The translations under genes and the position numbers were made by a program. Below, in pieces: positions 17,701-26,556 of a stretch of 64,000 nucleotides of DNA (its first letter is position 1; each line of letters begins with the position of its first letter). The stretch is from Cafeteria roenbergensis (taxonomy: Eukaryota > Sar > Bigyra > Bicosoecida > Cafeteriaceae), in NCBI GenBank assembly GCA_008330645.1, contig VLTN01000052.1:186001-250000 (forward strand), written 5' to 3'. Below the pieces are notes generated by a model, which was not told the DNA's origin, did no database searches, and worked only from the letters and a program-made list of their open reading frames with translations.

Positions 17701-20243
17701 TCGCTAGGCGACGCGTCACGCGGATCAGCTGCGACCGCTGCGGGAACGGGAGCGCCGGCTGACACGGATGACACCATGGGCGGGGCTCCCGCAGATGCGG
17801 TGGGGTCGCGCGTAGGCTGCTCGACGCCTGTGGGCATGCTGGGGCAGCTCGTAGCGGCGACGGCCGCGCGCGCCTGCCGCTGCCGCCAGCCGCTGGGCAC
17901 CCCGCTTGGGCGAGGCCTGGCCACCGCTGCTGATGCCAGTGCGGGTGCTGGTGTTGCTGAGGGCCCCACGGCAGGATCTGCCATGGCAGCATCAGCGGCA
18001 GGCTCTGCGCCAGCAGGAGCAGCTCTCGTAGCTGCCGCGGTCTCGTCACTTGGTCGCTCTGAACTGGCAGGACTGACACGCGAACCTTGGCCAAAGCTCC
18101 CGACGTCAGTCTGCTCGGAGGGGTCGATGAGCAGCAGCTGCCCATCAGTTGCCGCAGTGCGGGCACGCGGCAGCGTTGCAGGCGGTGAGCCCGCGGGGCC
18201 AACGTCCGCACCGTCGTAGGCACACACGTCCTCGTCCGTGTCGTCTACTGGAGCTTCCCGAGCATCGGGCGCTGACGCTGACTCCGACCGCGCCCTGCCT
18301 GGGTCGTCTGCCTGCTCTGCCCCCGCTGCATCCGGCAAGCCAACCGAGCCGGAGCGGGAGGCGCCAGTTGTGCTGCGCGCCCACTGAGAGGCGATGCTGT
18401 TTTGGTTGCGAGCGCGCTGCTCCCGCTCGGCCAGATCGTGCAGAGAAACCTCGCTGCGCAGAGACCCCCTGGCAACCGATCCAGTGCGGGGCGCGAGGGC
18501 AAGGGACCGCCTGCCGAGCTGCCAGCTATCGAACACGTCGTGGGGGCGCGGCAGAGGGGGAGCAGTCACCGCACCGTGTGCTTCCGAGGGCATGCTGTCT
18601 GGGCGAGCAGAGAAACTTGCGCCGCCCTCAGTACTCGGGGCAGCCTCCGGAGCAGGTGCTGCTATCGCTGACCGACCCGAAGGGTCCTCCGCGGCTGCTC
18701 CAGTGGGGCCGCCCTCGCCCGAGCCGGACGCTGTGCCGGTGACTGCTGCACCGCTGTCGGTGCAAGCCCCGCCAGTCCGCAAACCACCGTCGGTGGCTTG
18801 CGCAGGGGCAAGGGGTGCTGGCCCCGCCGCAGCAGGATGAGCAGCCGTGCTGGCGGGGCCCATGGCATGCGCAGCGCCTGGGAGCGCAGCCGCGGCTGGG
18901 GCCGGTGCGGCTGGATCGGTTGGCTGATCGGAAGAGTCCGTCAGGCAGGTGCAGAACTCTTCAACAGCGTCCTGGATAGCCGCAGCAATCGCAATGGAGG
19001 CCTCCGAAGGCAAGCTACGCGTGCCTCCCGTGGCCGGGGCCAGGCCGCGTGCTGCCGTGGCGTCGGCCCACTCTTGAAGCGCTTTCCGGTCAGCTGAGCT
19101 TGAGAGAGAGAGCTGCGCATGCGTCTGAATGGTTGACCCGACCACCGTGGAGCCACCAAGCAATGCGGCGTGCCTCCCTGCCGATACGGCAGCAGGTGGG
19201 GTGGAGGGCTCGGCCCCGGGCGGGGCCGTCGCCAGTCTGCGCTGCTTTTCCTTGCCCCGCTTGCGCCTTTTACGTCGGTTTTTGCGCGCACGCGGCGATG
19301 TCGCCGCTACCGCGGGAGCAGCCGCCCCCTGCTTCCCAGGATCAACGGCCCCGCCTCCAGTGGGGTCCGGGAGAGGACTTCTCGCCCCGGGGACGCCCAG
19401 CTCGGCCAGGGTCCAGCTTACGGCGGCGGTCCAACGGGCAAGCGGCGAGGGCACGTCAGGCGCTGACTTCGTCGCGTCATGAAGCCCGCAATCGCGCCCC
19501 CTGCTTGCAGCCGAGGCCGCAGCGTCGGAGCGAGCGGCCGTGCCCAGCGGGCTGTGGGCAGCTGCCGTGGCCGCCACCACCTGGCTGGCGAGGCGGGAGC
19601 CAGCATCTCCCGGTGCCAGCAGCAGCTCGAGCGCAGCGACGAGTTCCCCCAAGTCGGCGATCAAAACGGCGCCCTCGTCGCCCGGCCGTGCCGCTTGCTC
19701 CCCCGTGGCGGCATCCAAGTGCGTGCGCCCTGCAAGGGCGGCCAAACCCGCGCCTTCCTCGCCGGCCAGGGCCGCGCATGCGATGGCGCCGGCCCGCGCG
19801 GCCCGCCATGGCGCATTGTCGCTCCCTTGCACCCGAGCGCCGCCGCCATCCGCCGGCGATGGCGACGAGCGGGACCCCGCGTCGCGCACGGCACATCTGG
19901 CCGTACACAGGACGTGCACAACCTGTTCCAGCGTGGTCGCAGCGACGCTATGGCGCTCGGCAATGGGCCGGAAGCTGCGAACTGCCTCGTCGATGCGACA
20001 GCCAAGCGCGTGTCCACCAAACGCCGCGGCCTGCACGCGCAGCGAGCCGCCCCCGCTGCCACCATCAGCCCCTTCGGCACTTGGCCCCGAGGCTGGCCCC
20101 GGCTGGGGCGTCGCGATGGCCCTGCGGGGCAGGCCTGTCAAAACGTTGTCGGAGTCACTGCCGCTGCGAACACCATCGACGCGCGCGTCCTCCCCGTGCG
20201 CCAACGAAGAGCCTTCGACGGCAGCAGCCTGCCCGTCGGCCAT
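14706..20243 (-). CDS. Large low-complexity protein of unknown function, 1845 aa
   Basis: A single uninterrupted frame of 5538 nt from an ATG at 20243 to a TAA at 14706. I do not recognise the family. Most of the chain is Ala/Ser/Gly/Pro/Asp-rich and probably disordered. Visible landmarks: a possibly helical Ala/Leu-rich N-terminal region (about residues 40-230) with ADLGELVAALELLL; a strongly basic cluster RARKNRRKRRKRGKEKQRR (about 318-336) that looks like a nuclear or nucleolar localisation signal; an Arg/Ser/His stretch (RRSHSYRSRRRSGR) near 1195; many SRGS-type segments suitable for kinases; and an 11-residue tandem repeat near the C-terminus. The length of the frame and its normal codon choice argue that it is real. 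A nuclear scaffold role is only a guess. Confidence 0.7.
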   Translation of the reverse strand: MADGQAAAVEGSSLAHGEDARVDGVRSGSDSDNVLTGLPRRAIATPQPGPASGPSAEGADGGSGGGSLRVQAAAFGGHALGCRIDEAVRSFRPIAERHSVAATTLEQVVHVLCTARCAVRDAGSRSSPSPADGGGARVQGSDNAPWRAARAGAIACAALAGEEGAGLAALAGRTHLDAATGEQAARPGDEGAVLIADLGELVAALELLLAPGDAGSRLASQVVAATAAAHSPLGTAARSDAAASAASRGRDCGLHDATKSAPDVPSPLARWTAAVSWTLAELGVPGARSPLPDPTGGGAVDPGKQGAAAPAVAATSPRARKNRRKRRKRGKEKQRRLATAPPGAEPSTPPAAVSAGRHAALLGGSTVVGSTIQTHAQLSLSSSADRKALQEWADATAARGLAPATGGTRSLPSEASIAIAAAIQDAVEEFCTCLTDSSDQPTDPAAPAPAAAALPGAAHAMGPASTAAHPAAAGPAPLAPAQATDGGLRTGGACTDSGAAVTGTASGSGEGGPTGAAAEDPSGRSAIAAPAPEAAPSTEGGASFSARPDSMPSEAHGAVTAPPLPRPHDVFDSWQLGRRSLALAPRTGSVARGSLRSEVSLHDLAEREQRARNQNSIASQWARSTTGASRSGSVGLPDAAGAEQADDPGRARSESASAPDAREAPVDDTDEDVCAYDGADVGPAGSPPATLPRARTAATDGQLLLIDPSEQTDVGSFGQGSRVSPASSERPSDETAAATRAAPAGAEPAADAAMADPAVGPSATPAPALASAAVARPRPSGVPSGWRQRQARAAVAATSCPSMPTGVEQPTRDPTASAGAPPMVSSVSAGAPVPAAVAADPRDASPSDTAAAVAAVSDAARGPLDAGADSSLGQQRAQSWLAANARGHNRPSRPGSSKGAMAGSAARVPPHQSPQGQQQRRAIRQQRSQAQSADRDLTARYAAVIPGLPYHPQSGDAAGGDGPFSDPAAELAAGADESQGDDLDQGSWSLSHTPSDGTGEDADGSASEHRGVAFGRSIGRGSVARPAAEGAGSRVPGSSRGSVDDFPHASVETEPALPRLSDDQRFGTGRDMEVSVVGRSSLARAGDSLSVGGSFRRRSVGASEAQSAAASPVVVPTAASVGGPTGASPERIGGSSSVAGVMTPVTAAAAGGAAEPGLVSPSHTAATSGRRPSGLAASLSGTVASGASAQQLLHRHGHRRSHSYRSRRRSGRTSPGTTGAASRMSDWSDTADLRSHAAFSNAPSCVSSRVGSAPATSESGSRRAFDHSSFVVPSRPAGGPREHADQAGSAESGPQPRTAGFGTGFDSDSKLDVGGLALPDMEGSPGAASRFHYLPSPSARQSFDMLHHPGAAGSAASPVALSGPLRDRAGTAAAGPSSPLGAGSDVTEEAEAGGYAASDAAAGGAGVALAPAPAPSRGRPFGTEGSAGAQRTSTSAGRSGMSRAASDAKMRSTKDRQAAAAATSPTSPSRRSPLKRHSSFAGVSRGMSEASRVASQFRAAVPGSRGSPSSDGSGMRDVTDGSAICHPQDDAASAGRQSRMALVTGISAPSGSALSTSSFNSMLSSAAQNSDGAADVVLAFSAGANPHSAATSGAPAAVGPRSPLAGSPCHADVTALPGPDEGAGTSLAQAPSSGHRAQSSSQRETVAHSLPHDDTDSPTAHDPAEQSAGHRARLSLEAAPATMAAPAKAAPATMAAPAKAAPATMAAPAKAAPATMAAPAKAAPATMAAPAKAAPAIATAATSEASDALAAQLAKSFTKRLDRSLVPETYTAPSKAHGGGGWKGAADGAATADPESDAVLLHDSDGQLISRLEAGADEAFADGAEERPGLCGDRTLRACAECVVC
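15037..15209 (-). repeat. 33-nt tandem repeat, about five copies, encoding an MAAPAKAAPAT unit
   Basis: A 33-bp unit is repeated head to tail about five times with almost no divergence. On the minus strand it encodes the 11-residue unit MAAPAKAAPAT of the 1845-aa protein, about 50 residues before DALAAQLAKSFTKR. Near-identity between copies indicates recent expansion, and copy number may vary between haplotypes. Confidence 0.9.
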
Positions 20244-20824
20244 TCAGGCACGGAATCCGGTGGACTGGCAAGGGACGCGGCCGCGCTGCGACGCCCCGCT
20301 GATAAGTGGCCGGTGCATGCGGCGGCGAGTCTGCGATTTGCCAAGGGCTTTGCCGCGGGCGACTGTCTGCGTCAAGCTCGGAGTGTGCCCGCGCCCGGCA
20401 CTCGCGCGCTTCCCCGCTGCCAGATCAATGGGCCCCGGCAAGGGTGGCGCGCGCGGCAGTGAGGGTTAGCCCGATTTCCAGCGGCGACAGCCCCCGGCGA
20501 GCGGTCACATGCTCCCCACGGCGCTGAATGCCTCCTGCTGACCTGCGAGTCTCGGTCTCACGCACAGCTTGCGCTTCCCTGGATTGCGCCGGTCGCGCAC
20601 CGGGCGTCTGGTCCTCGGTCCCTTGCTCCGCGCCCACTCTCCTCGTCCCAGCCGCCTGCTGGGGGACAGTGACGTTGCACGCTGCACTCGCCTCGCGTGC
20701 GTCAAAGCCGCAGCGCAGGCGCTAAAATTGCGTCCCGAAACTCTGAGGTGTCCAACCCGGCGCGCTGTACTGATGCGCCGCACAAGGGAAGCATGCGCAC
20801 GGTCAGCCAGTCGGGTTGGCGCTC
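20244..20824. promoter_or_regulatory. Divergent promoter region
   Basis: About 580 bp between two divergently transcribed genes. No TATA-like box, repeat or additional conserved ORF is visible. A short first exon of the plus-strand gene within it cannot be excluded. Confidence 0.45.
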
Positions 20825-22372
20825 ATGGCGGGCCAGCGCGGCACGTGCTCCGGCGGCGGCCGGTGGACGGGGACCGAGCGTCGGCGCTGCCGCGAGCGCA
20901 CGGTGGCGTTCCAAGTGCCAGCCCTCGCCCATGGCGATGCAGGGTTGTGTCAGAGTCCCTGGCCGCCCGCCACCGACAAGGGACTCGCAGCTCTGATCGG
21001 CGAGGAAGGCGGGACTAGGTTGGGAGTTGCACGGGCGCCCAGACGCGCCCCAGGGCGGACCGTCGCGCTGCTGGGGCCGCTTGCAGAGCTGCCGGATCGC
21101 CGCCCGCTGCGCGAAGCCGTGCACAGCTGCACAGCAATGGAGCTTCCCGCGTCCGACTACCCTGCGCTCCTTGCCCGGCTCGGTTCGCCGACGGAGGGCA
21201 CCCCCATGGGGGAAGGCGGCGTGCACCCGGGAGGCGCGCTCTCCCGCAAGGCTGACTGGCCTTGCCCGGCGCAATGGTGCGCGTCCGGCTGGCTCAAGGC
21301 CGCGGCCGAAGTGGCTGTGGTCGACACAGTCCCGGTCTTCACGGCCGGAGACTTTCGCCTCGAGCTCCAGGCTGTTCGGGGGCCGTCGCGGGGGTGGCCA
21401 CGACCGGGCGCGCCCGTGCAGTTGCAGCTGCGGCACTCGACAGGGTGGTCGAGCGCACCGTCCTTGCCGATACCAGCGGGCGAGTGGCACCACATATGCG
21501 TGCTGTGTAAAGAGAAGCTCGTCGTGTTGTCAGTCGACGGGGTCCCCGCCGCTGCCGGCAGCCTTGCAGATGGGCCGGCCGTGCGTCCAGTCGCTGGAAA
21601 ACTCCGTTTGGGCCCCGCGACAATTGCGGCGCTGGCGACCTTCCCGTGCACCCTTGCTGGCTGGGAGACCCGCCAAGGACCCCGCGCCATGGCTGTGCTG
21701 GCCGCCAGCGCGGCGGGCGCGTTGGGCTCGCTGGGGGCGCTGACGGGACTGCCCGCAGGCGTTTCCCCCCCGTGGGGCGACTCGCTGAGGCTGGCGTCCG
21801 CGCCTGCCACAGGCAGGATTGGAGGAGGCTGTGGCGGGAAGGGCGGCCGGGGTGGGGGCACGAGCGTGGCAGAGCGGGGGGGGGGCGGTGGCGGCCGCCG
21901 CCGGGGCGGCAGCGACGCAGCCAGCGTAGCCAGCCGCGGGAGCAAGAGCACGGCGGGCGGCAGAAGACGACCCAGGAGGCGCTCCCGGGTGATGGAAGAG
22001 GGGAAAGACCGCTGTGGGCGGGAAGGGGGCGAGGCCGCGGTTCCTGGAGCGGGCGCCTGTGCCGCTGATGCTGTCAGCGTTGCGAGCCGGGGCGGCGGTG
22101 GCGGCGGCGGCGGTCGTGGAGGCGGCCGCACCCGTGGACGTGGTGGTGGAGGTCGCGGCGGCGGTCGCGGCGGCGGCGGCGGTCGCGGCGGCGGCGGCGG
22201 TCGCGGCGGCGGCGGAGGTCGCGGCGGCGGCAGAGGTTGCGGCGGCGACGGCGAAGGCGCTCGTGGAGGCGGCCGCACCCGTGGACGTGGTGGCGGGGGT
22301 CGCGGAGGTCGCGGCGGCGGCGGAGGTCGCGGCGGCGGCGGCGGCGGCCGCACGGGCAGGTCGTCTGAGTGA
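20825..22372 (+). CDS. Laminin-G/concanavalin-like domain protein with C-terminal RGG-box
   Basis: A 515-residue frame from an ATG at 20825, the first Met after an in-frame TGA near 20772. Residues about 165-290 show a jelly-roll (LamG/ConA-like) pattern: DFRLELQAV, then GEWHHICVLCKEKLVVLSVDGV, where WHH and VDG are typical core residues, then KLRLGPA. From about residue 335 the chain becomes Gly/Arg-rich, and roughly the last 100 residues are RGG/RGGG repeats, an RNA-binding and arginine-methylation type tail. No signal peptide is evident. The combination of a carbohydrate- or ligand-binding fold with an RGG tail is unusual, and an upstream exon may be missing. Function unknown. Confidence 0.65.
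   Translation: MAGQRGTCSGGGRWTGTERRRCRERTVAFQVPALAHGDAGLCQSPWPPATDKGLAALIGEEGGTRLGVARAPRRAPGRTVALLGPLAELPDRRPLREAVHSCTAMELPASDYPALLARLGSPTEGTPMGEGGVHPGGALSRKADWPCPAQWCASGWLKAAAEVAVVDTVPVFTAGDFRLELQAVRGPSRGWPRPGAPVQLQLRHSTGWSSAPSLPIPAGEWHHICVLCKEKLVVLSVDGVPAAAGSLADGPAVRPVAGKLRLGPATIAALATFPCTLAGWETRQGPRAMAVLAASAAGALGSLGALTGLPAGVSPPWGDSLRLASAPATGRIGGGCGGKGGRGGGTSVAERGGGGGGRRRGGSDAASVASRGSKSTAGGRRRPRRRSRVMEEGKDRCGREGGEAAVPGAGACAADAVSVASRGGGGGGGGRGGGRTRGRGGGGRGGGRGGGGGRGGGGGRGGGGGRGGGRGCGGDGEGARGGGRTRGRGGGGRGGRGGGGGRGGGGGGRTGRSSE
22083..22365 (+). repeat. GGC/GGT-rich RGG-coding repeat with an internal duplication
   Basis: A nearly pure G/C/T purine-biased tract encodes Arg-Gly-Gly repeats. The block encoding GGGRTRGRGGGGRGGGRGG occurs at about 22119 and again, slightly changed, at about 22265, so the tract grew by duplication of a unit of about 146 bp as well as by trinucleotide slippage. 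Confidence 0.8.
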
Positions 22373-22797
22373 ACCACCAATGAGACTGCATCGTGGCGTG
22401 TGTGTACGTGTGTGTGAGCAGGTTGTCATGGGACAGTGCGCACTCTTGTGCGCGTGGCGTGGAGAGAGGCAGCTGCCTGCTTGGCACATGCTCGCATCCA
22501 GTCGCCGGCGCCAAGCGCGTGTCCGACGCACCCACCACTGCCAGAGGGTGCAAGCTCGGCCCATTCACTTCCCTTGGTGCGGCCGCTGCGCTCAGTGCGT
22601 CGCCCCGCGGCCAAGTCTGCGCGGCGTGCGTTTCCAGCAGTTGCTGCGGCGTGGCCCTGCAGTTCACGCGCCGCGGAAGCAATCCCGCTCCTCGCGCTCG
22701 TCAGCGCCACTCCTTGCGCCCCGCCCCGCCAGTCCCTGGGCAGCGGAGGCCCGTGTAGCACGTTGGTCGCGAGTCTGTCCGGGGGGGGGTCGCAGCA
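22373..22797. other. Intergenic region upstream of the MFS transporter
   Basis: About 425 bp between co-directional genes. It includes a GT-rich segment (about 22395-22420) and ends with a run of G just before the MFS start codon. No coding sequence recognised. Confidence 0.45.
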
Positions 22798-25700
22798 ATG
22801 ATCTCGGAGCCGAGCAGGAAGCTAAGCGACTGTGCGTTTGCATCGGTCGCCTTTTCCCTGTTCCTCCTCAAGCTGTCCTACTCCTTCATGGCCCCATTCT
22901 TCCCGTCGGAGGCCAAGGACCGACAGGTTTCGGCCCTGGAGATCGGGATCTGCTTTGGCATCTACAGTGCAGCCTCCCTGTTTGCGTCCGTCGTCATCTC
23001 GTGCGCGTGCCGCCGCGCGCAGCCCGTCTCGCTGATGCTGCTGGGGGTGGTCGTTGCCGCGCTCTCCACAGCGGCTTTCGGAGCACTGCAGTACGAGCAA
23101 GCCCATGTGTTCATCGTCTTCGCCCTCGGCCTGCGCGCGCTGCAAGGCTTCGGGTTTTCTCTGGTTGAGGCTGGCGCCGCAACCTGGCTGACTGCCGCCC
23201 TGGGGGGCGGCAAGCGCCTGAGCTCCCGTCTCCAGCTGCTGGAGGCTGCTGCCGGTGTGGGCCTCATGACTGGTCCGCCGCTGGGCGGGGTGCTGTACCA
23301 CTGGGGCGGGTTTGCGGTGCCGTTCTGGTCGGCTGCCAGCGCGATGCTTGTACTGGCGCTCGCTGTCCGGCTGTCTGTCCCCGTGCAAGGAGCCTGGTCC
23401 GGAGAGCCGCGCCTGGACGGCCTCCTTCGCCCGGGGGACACCCCAACTGCGACCGGCACTCCTGTGCCGCGCTCAGGCGCCCCGGCTGTGCCGTCCTCTC
23501 AGCCGCCCTCCGCGGCAGGAGCACCACCGCCGCCACCGGCAGCGATCGCACGGTCGAACCCGCAGCCACAGCTGCCGGGCTCATCGCCAGAGCCCCCCGC
23601 CCCCAGCCTGCGCACCCCGCCCCGCACTCGCCCGCGCCCTCCGGCCAGCCGGAGCCCGCTGCCGGCCCGGGCGCAAGCCGCGGCGCAGCCTGGGGGCGCC
23701 GATGCGGCCACTGCGCGCGGCCGTGGCGACAGGGCGGGCGCAGCCGACGACACGGAACCCTTCCAGGATGGCTCCATGGCGGCAGGGCCTGGCGGGGCAA
23801 GGCCGCCCTTCTCAGCCGTTTCGTCGCTGCGCCCGTCTCCGCGGCTGCGGCCGGAGGCGTCGCCAGCGGCCTCGGCGTTTGATGCAAGCGCAGCCACGCC
23901 GGTAGGAGGCCCCCACAGCAACGGCCGTGCCGGTGGTGCCGGCGGCGGCGGCGGCGGCGGCGGCAGCAGAATTGCTGGGTCTGGCGTGGGAGCCGCGCTC
24001 ACAGGCGTGGTCGCTCGGACCGCTCAGTCGGCGGAACGATTCCCCGGAGGCTCCTCTCGGTCCGCTTCGTTTGACTCGGGGCTCTATCACGGCAGGGACC
24101 CGCACGGGTCAGTTCGCTTCGCCCCGGAGTCAGACGACGGGTCCAGGGCAGCAAATGCCGCCGCTGCCTCCGGGAGCGGCAAGCTTGTTGACCGAGGCTA
24201 CAGCGACGAGGGTAGCGGCGATGGAGGATCCTCGCTCGACCTGGACTTGCTGGAGTCTGACCCATCGAGAGCCGGTGCAGAGGCAGGCATGGCTCAGGGT
24301 CGGCACGCGCACCCAATGTCCGACGCCATTGCAGCAAGGCCGGACGCCGCAGCCGTGAGCGACGCGGGGTCGCTCACTGGAAGCCCGCTGAGCCACGATG
24401 AGGCGCCCCATTGGTCCGCTGACGACTTGCGGCCAGTTCAGGGCAGGAACAGGAGCGCGTCTGGCCGAGGGCGCCCGAGTGACTCCCGCAGCGTGGGCGG
24501 GGCCAGCCGCCCCGCCGCCCCGCAGCGAGGACAGGGGCACAGCTCAGTTATCGGCATCGCCTCCGCTGGCGCTGGCGCTGGCGCTGGCGCTGGCACGGTT
24601 GCGGGGCGCTGGGGGAGTGGCAGCGGCCGGAACGGCCGGCAGATGGCCGGCGGCCGTGGCGCTGCCGGCGGCAGCACCGCCGGCAGCGCCAGCAGCGGGG
24701 GGGGCGGCAGCTGGATGGACAACGTCGGCGGCGGCGGCAGTGAATCCGTGGCAGGAACGGCGTCGAGTGCGGACACGGGCCCAGGCGGTATCGACGCTGG
24801 GGCGTTTCTGGATTTCGTGTCGGCGGGCATTGCCGGCTTAGCAAGCCTCATCGGCGGACAGGCGTCTTCGGCGTCGCTCGGTCACGGCAGCGTCGGTGGG
24901 CGACGGGGGCCCGCCTCCTCGGTCCGGTCACGGGGGTCGCTGGCCGAGTCAGACAGCGGTCTGGAGAGCCTCTCGCGCCGGTCGGCTGCCTCCCCGACCG
25001 CGGCCACTTTTGGTGCGGAGTCGGGCCTGGAACCGACTGCCGGCGGCAGGCAGGGGGCCTGGGAGCAAGACCCGCTTGTGACGGGCGCGAGCCTGCAAGG
25101 CGACCACCCGGTGAGCGCGCTGGGCAGCGCCACGCCCCGGCAAAGCAAGCACGCCAGGACGCGGTCAGGCGTTGCCAGCGCGAGCGCCACGCGCGTGTCA
25201 CGCCCCCAGGCAGCAGGGCAGGCCCCCGCGGGCGACGGGGGGCGCGTGCAGACCCCCGCCGCCGGTAGGGCCACTTCGTCCCAAGCCAACGGGCGCGGCA
25301 GACTTGGGCAGCTGAGCACGGCAGAGGCCGCAGCGGCCGCCGCGGCCGCGGCTCTGTCCCGGCCCAGCGCGCTCACGCTGGGGGGCGGGCTGGCGTGGCA
25401 CGGCCTGATGGACTCAGACTCAACGCTCGTACCGGTGTGCTCGATGCTGTCAAGCCTGTGGGTGGTCGTGCTGGTGACGACGTCATTCACGGCCACGAGC
25501 TGCGTGGGCTTCCTGTGGCCGGTGCTGGGACCGCACCTGGCGCTGTACGGTCTGGACGCCGCTGTGGGGGGGCTCTTCATAGGCCTGGCCTCGGTGTCGT
25601 ACGCGCTGCTGTCTGGCTTTGCTGCCGCGTGCCTCATTCGTCGCTGCGCTGCCGTTGGCATAGTGGCGGGGGTGCTGCTGTGCGCAGCCGGGTTCGTGTT

Positions 25701-26247
25701 CCTCGGGCCGGCCCTGCCGCAGGAGATCCTTCCATTTCAGGCATCGCTGCAGGTGCTGGCCATGGCGCTGCTGGGGGGCGGCGCGGGGGTCGTCAGCGTG
25801 ACGGTCCTGCCCCTCATTCTCCGCGATCGCTCGGTGCGCAAGCTCGGGTCGGGCGCAGTTGAGACCGGCTCGCGGATCACGGCAAGCGCGGCCGCGGCAG
25901 GGGAGGCTGTCGGGCCCGTCGTTGCTGGCCTCCTAGTGACCCTCTTTGGCGACCAGGGCACCAGCGACCAGGCCGCGTTTGCGCGATCCTGCCAGTTTGC
26001 GGCCATCGGGCTCGTCGTGATGGGCGTTGTGGTTGTGCTCGTCGGGTCGCTGACGCGCCGCTGCGGCTCGGCCTGCGGCGCAGAGGAGGAGCAGTCGCTG
26101 CTGCTCGGCCACCAGCCCCAGCCGGCCGAGGGCCACCGGGAGTGGGTTCCGGGGATGGCCCCGCTGGCGTCGCCGCGCTTGCGAGGCGGAGTGCCCGCCA
26201 CGGTCACCGTGCGGGATGCTAAGCAGGCCTTCGTCATGGTGCTCTAG
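22798..26247 (+). CDS. Major facilitator superfamily transporter (SLC18B1-like) with giant central loop, 1149 aa
   Basis: A secondary active transporter of the MFS fold. The first ~200 residues hold six hydrophobic helices beginning FLLKLSYSFMAPFFPSEA, similar to the start of SLC18/SLC18B1 vesicular amine/polyamine transporters (FYPxEA). The TM5 region has GPPLGGVLYHWGG, like the MFS motif C region. From about 871 another six helices follow (LVPVCSMLSSLWVVVLVTT through VVMGVVVVLVGSL), including a second GEAVGPVVAGLL. Between the halves sits a Ser/Gly/Ala/Pro-rich loop of about 670 residues, whereas most MFS proteins have 50-100 there. The loop has SRGS and RSxS-type segments and is probably a cytoplasmic phosphorylated region. 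Substrate cannot be read from sequence. Uninterrupted frame; ATG at 22798 is the first Met. Confidence 0.85.
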   Translation: MISEPSRKLSDCAFASVAFSLFLLKLSYSFMAPFFPSEAKDRQVSALEIGICFGIYSAASLFASVVISCACRRAQPVSLMLLGVVVAALSTAAFGALQYEQAHVFIVFALGLRALQGFGFSLVEAGAATWLTAALGGGKRLSSRLQLLEAAAGVGLMTGPPLGGVLYHWGGFAVPFWSAASAMLVLALAVRLSVPVQGAWSGEPRLDGLLRPGDTPTATGTPVPRSGAPAVPSSQPPSAAGAPPPPPAAIARSNPQPQLPGSSPEPPAPSLRTPPRTRPRPPASRSPLPARAQAAAQPGGADAATARGRGDRAGAADDTEPFQDGSMAAGPGGARPPFSAVSSLRPSPRLRPEASPAASAFDASAATPVGGPHSNGRAGGAGGGGGGGGSRIAGSGVGAALTGVVARTAQSAERFPGGSSRSASFDSGLYHGRDPHGSVRFAPESDDGSRAANAAAASGSGKLVDRGYSDEGSGDGGSSLDLDLLESDPSRAGAEAGMAQGRHAHPMSDAIAARPDAAAVSDAGSLTGSPLSHDEAPHWSADDLRPVQGRNRSASGRGRPSDSRSVGGASRPAAPQRGQGHSSVIGIASAGAGAGAGAGTVAGRWGSGSGRNGRQMAGGRGAAGGSTAGSASSGGGGSWMDNVGGGGSESVAGTASSADTGPGGIDAGAFLDFVSAGIAGLASLIGGQASSASLGHGSVGGRRGPASSVRSRGSLAESDSGLESLSRRSAASPTAATFGAESGLEPTAGGRQGAWEQDPLVTGASLQGDHPVSALGSATPRQSKHARTRSGVASASATRVSRPQAAGQAPAGDGGRVQTPAAGRATSSQANGRGRLGQLSTAEAAAAAAAAALSRPSALTLGGGLAWHGLMDSDSTLVPVCSMLSSLWVVVLVTTSFTATSCVGFLWPVLGPHLALYGLDAAVGGLFIGLASVSYALLSGFAAACLIRRCAAVGIVAGVLLCAAGFVFLGPALPQEILPFQASLQVLAMALLGGGAGVVSVTVLPLILRDRSVRKLGSGAVETGSRITASAAAAGEAVGPVVAGLLVTLFGDQGTSDQAAFARSCQFAAIGLVVMGVVVVLVGSLTRRCGSACGAEEEQSLLLGHQPQPAEGHREWVPGMAPLASPRLRGGVPATVTVRDAKQAFVMVL

Positions 26248-26556
26248 GCAGCCCGGCGCGCGGGCGGTGGGGGGGGGGGGGAGGGAGCGGGGGGCAAGGA
26301 ACGCTGCTGGGCGCGGCCTGGGCGCTGGCGCGGGCGGGCAGTCTTGCAACGGGGCGCCTGGGCAGATTGGGCATGGGTTGAGGGCGGGAGAGGGGTCGGT
26401 GTGTCTCGGCGGCCCGCGCAGTGTGTGGATTCGCCCCTCGATCGCGGGGCTGTGTGAGGGGCTGTTTGGCGCGCACCGCGCCGCTGAAGCGAGCGAGTGC
26501 ACCGCAGCGAAGGAATTCCGCGCTGGCCGGCGGCCTGCTTGCTGCGTCCCGGGTAT
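26248..26556. other. Convergent intergenic region with a long G-run
   Basis: About 310 bp separate the 3' ends of the MFS and aminotransferase genes. Just downstream of the MFS stop (about 26268-26293) lies an almost pure G tract interrupted by single A or C bases, followed by more GGG groups. It could form a G-quadruplex in DNA or in the MFS 3' UTR. Confidence 0.6.
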
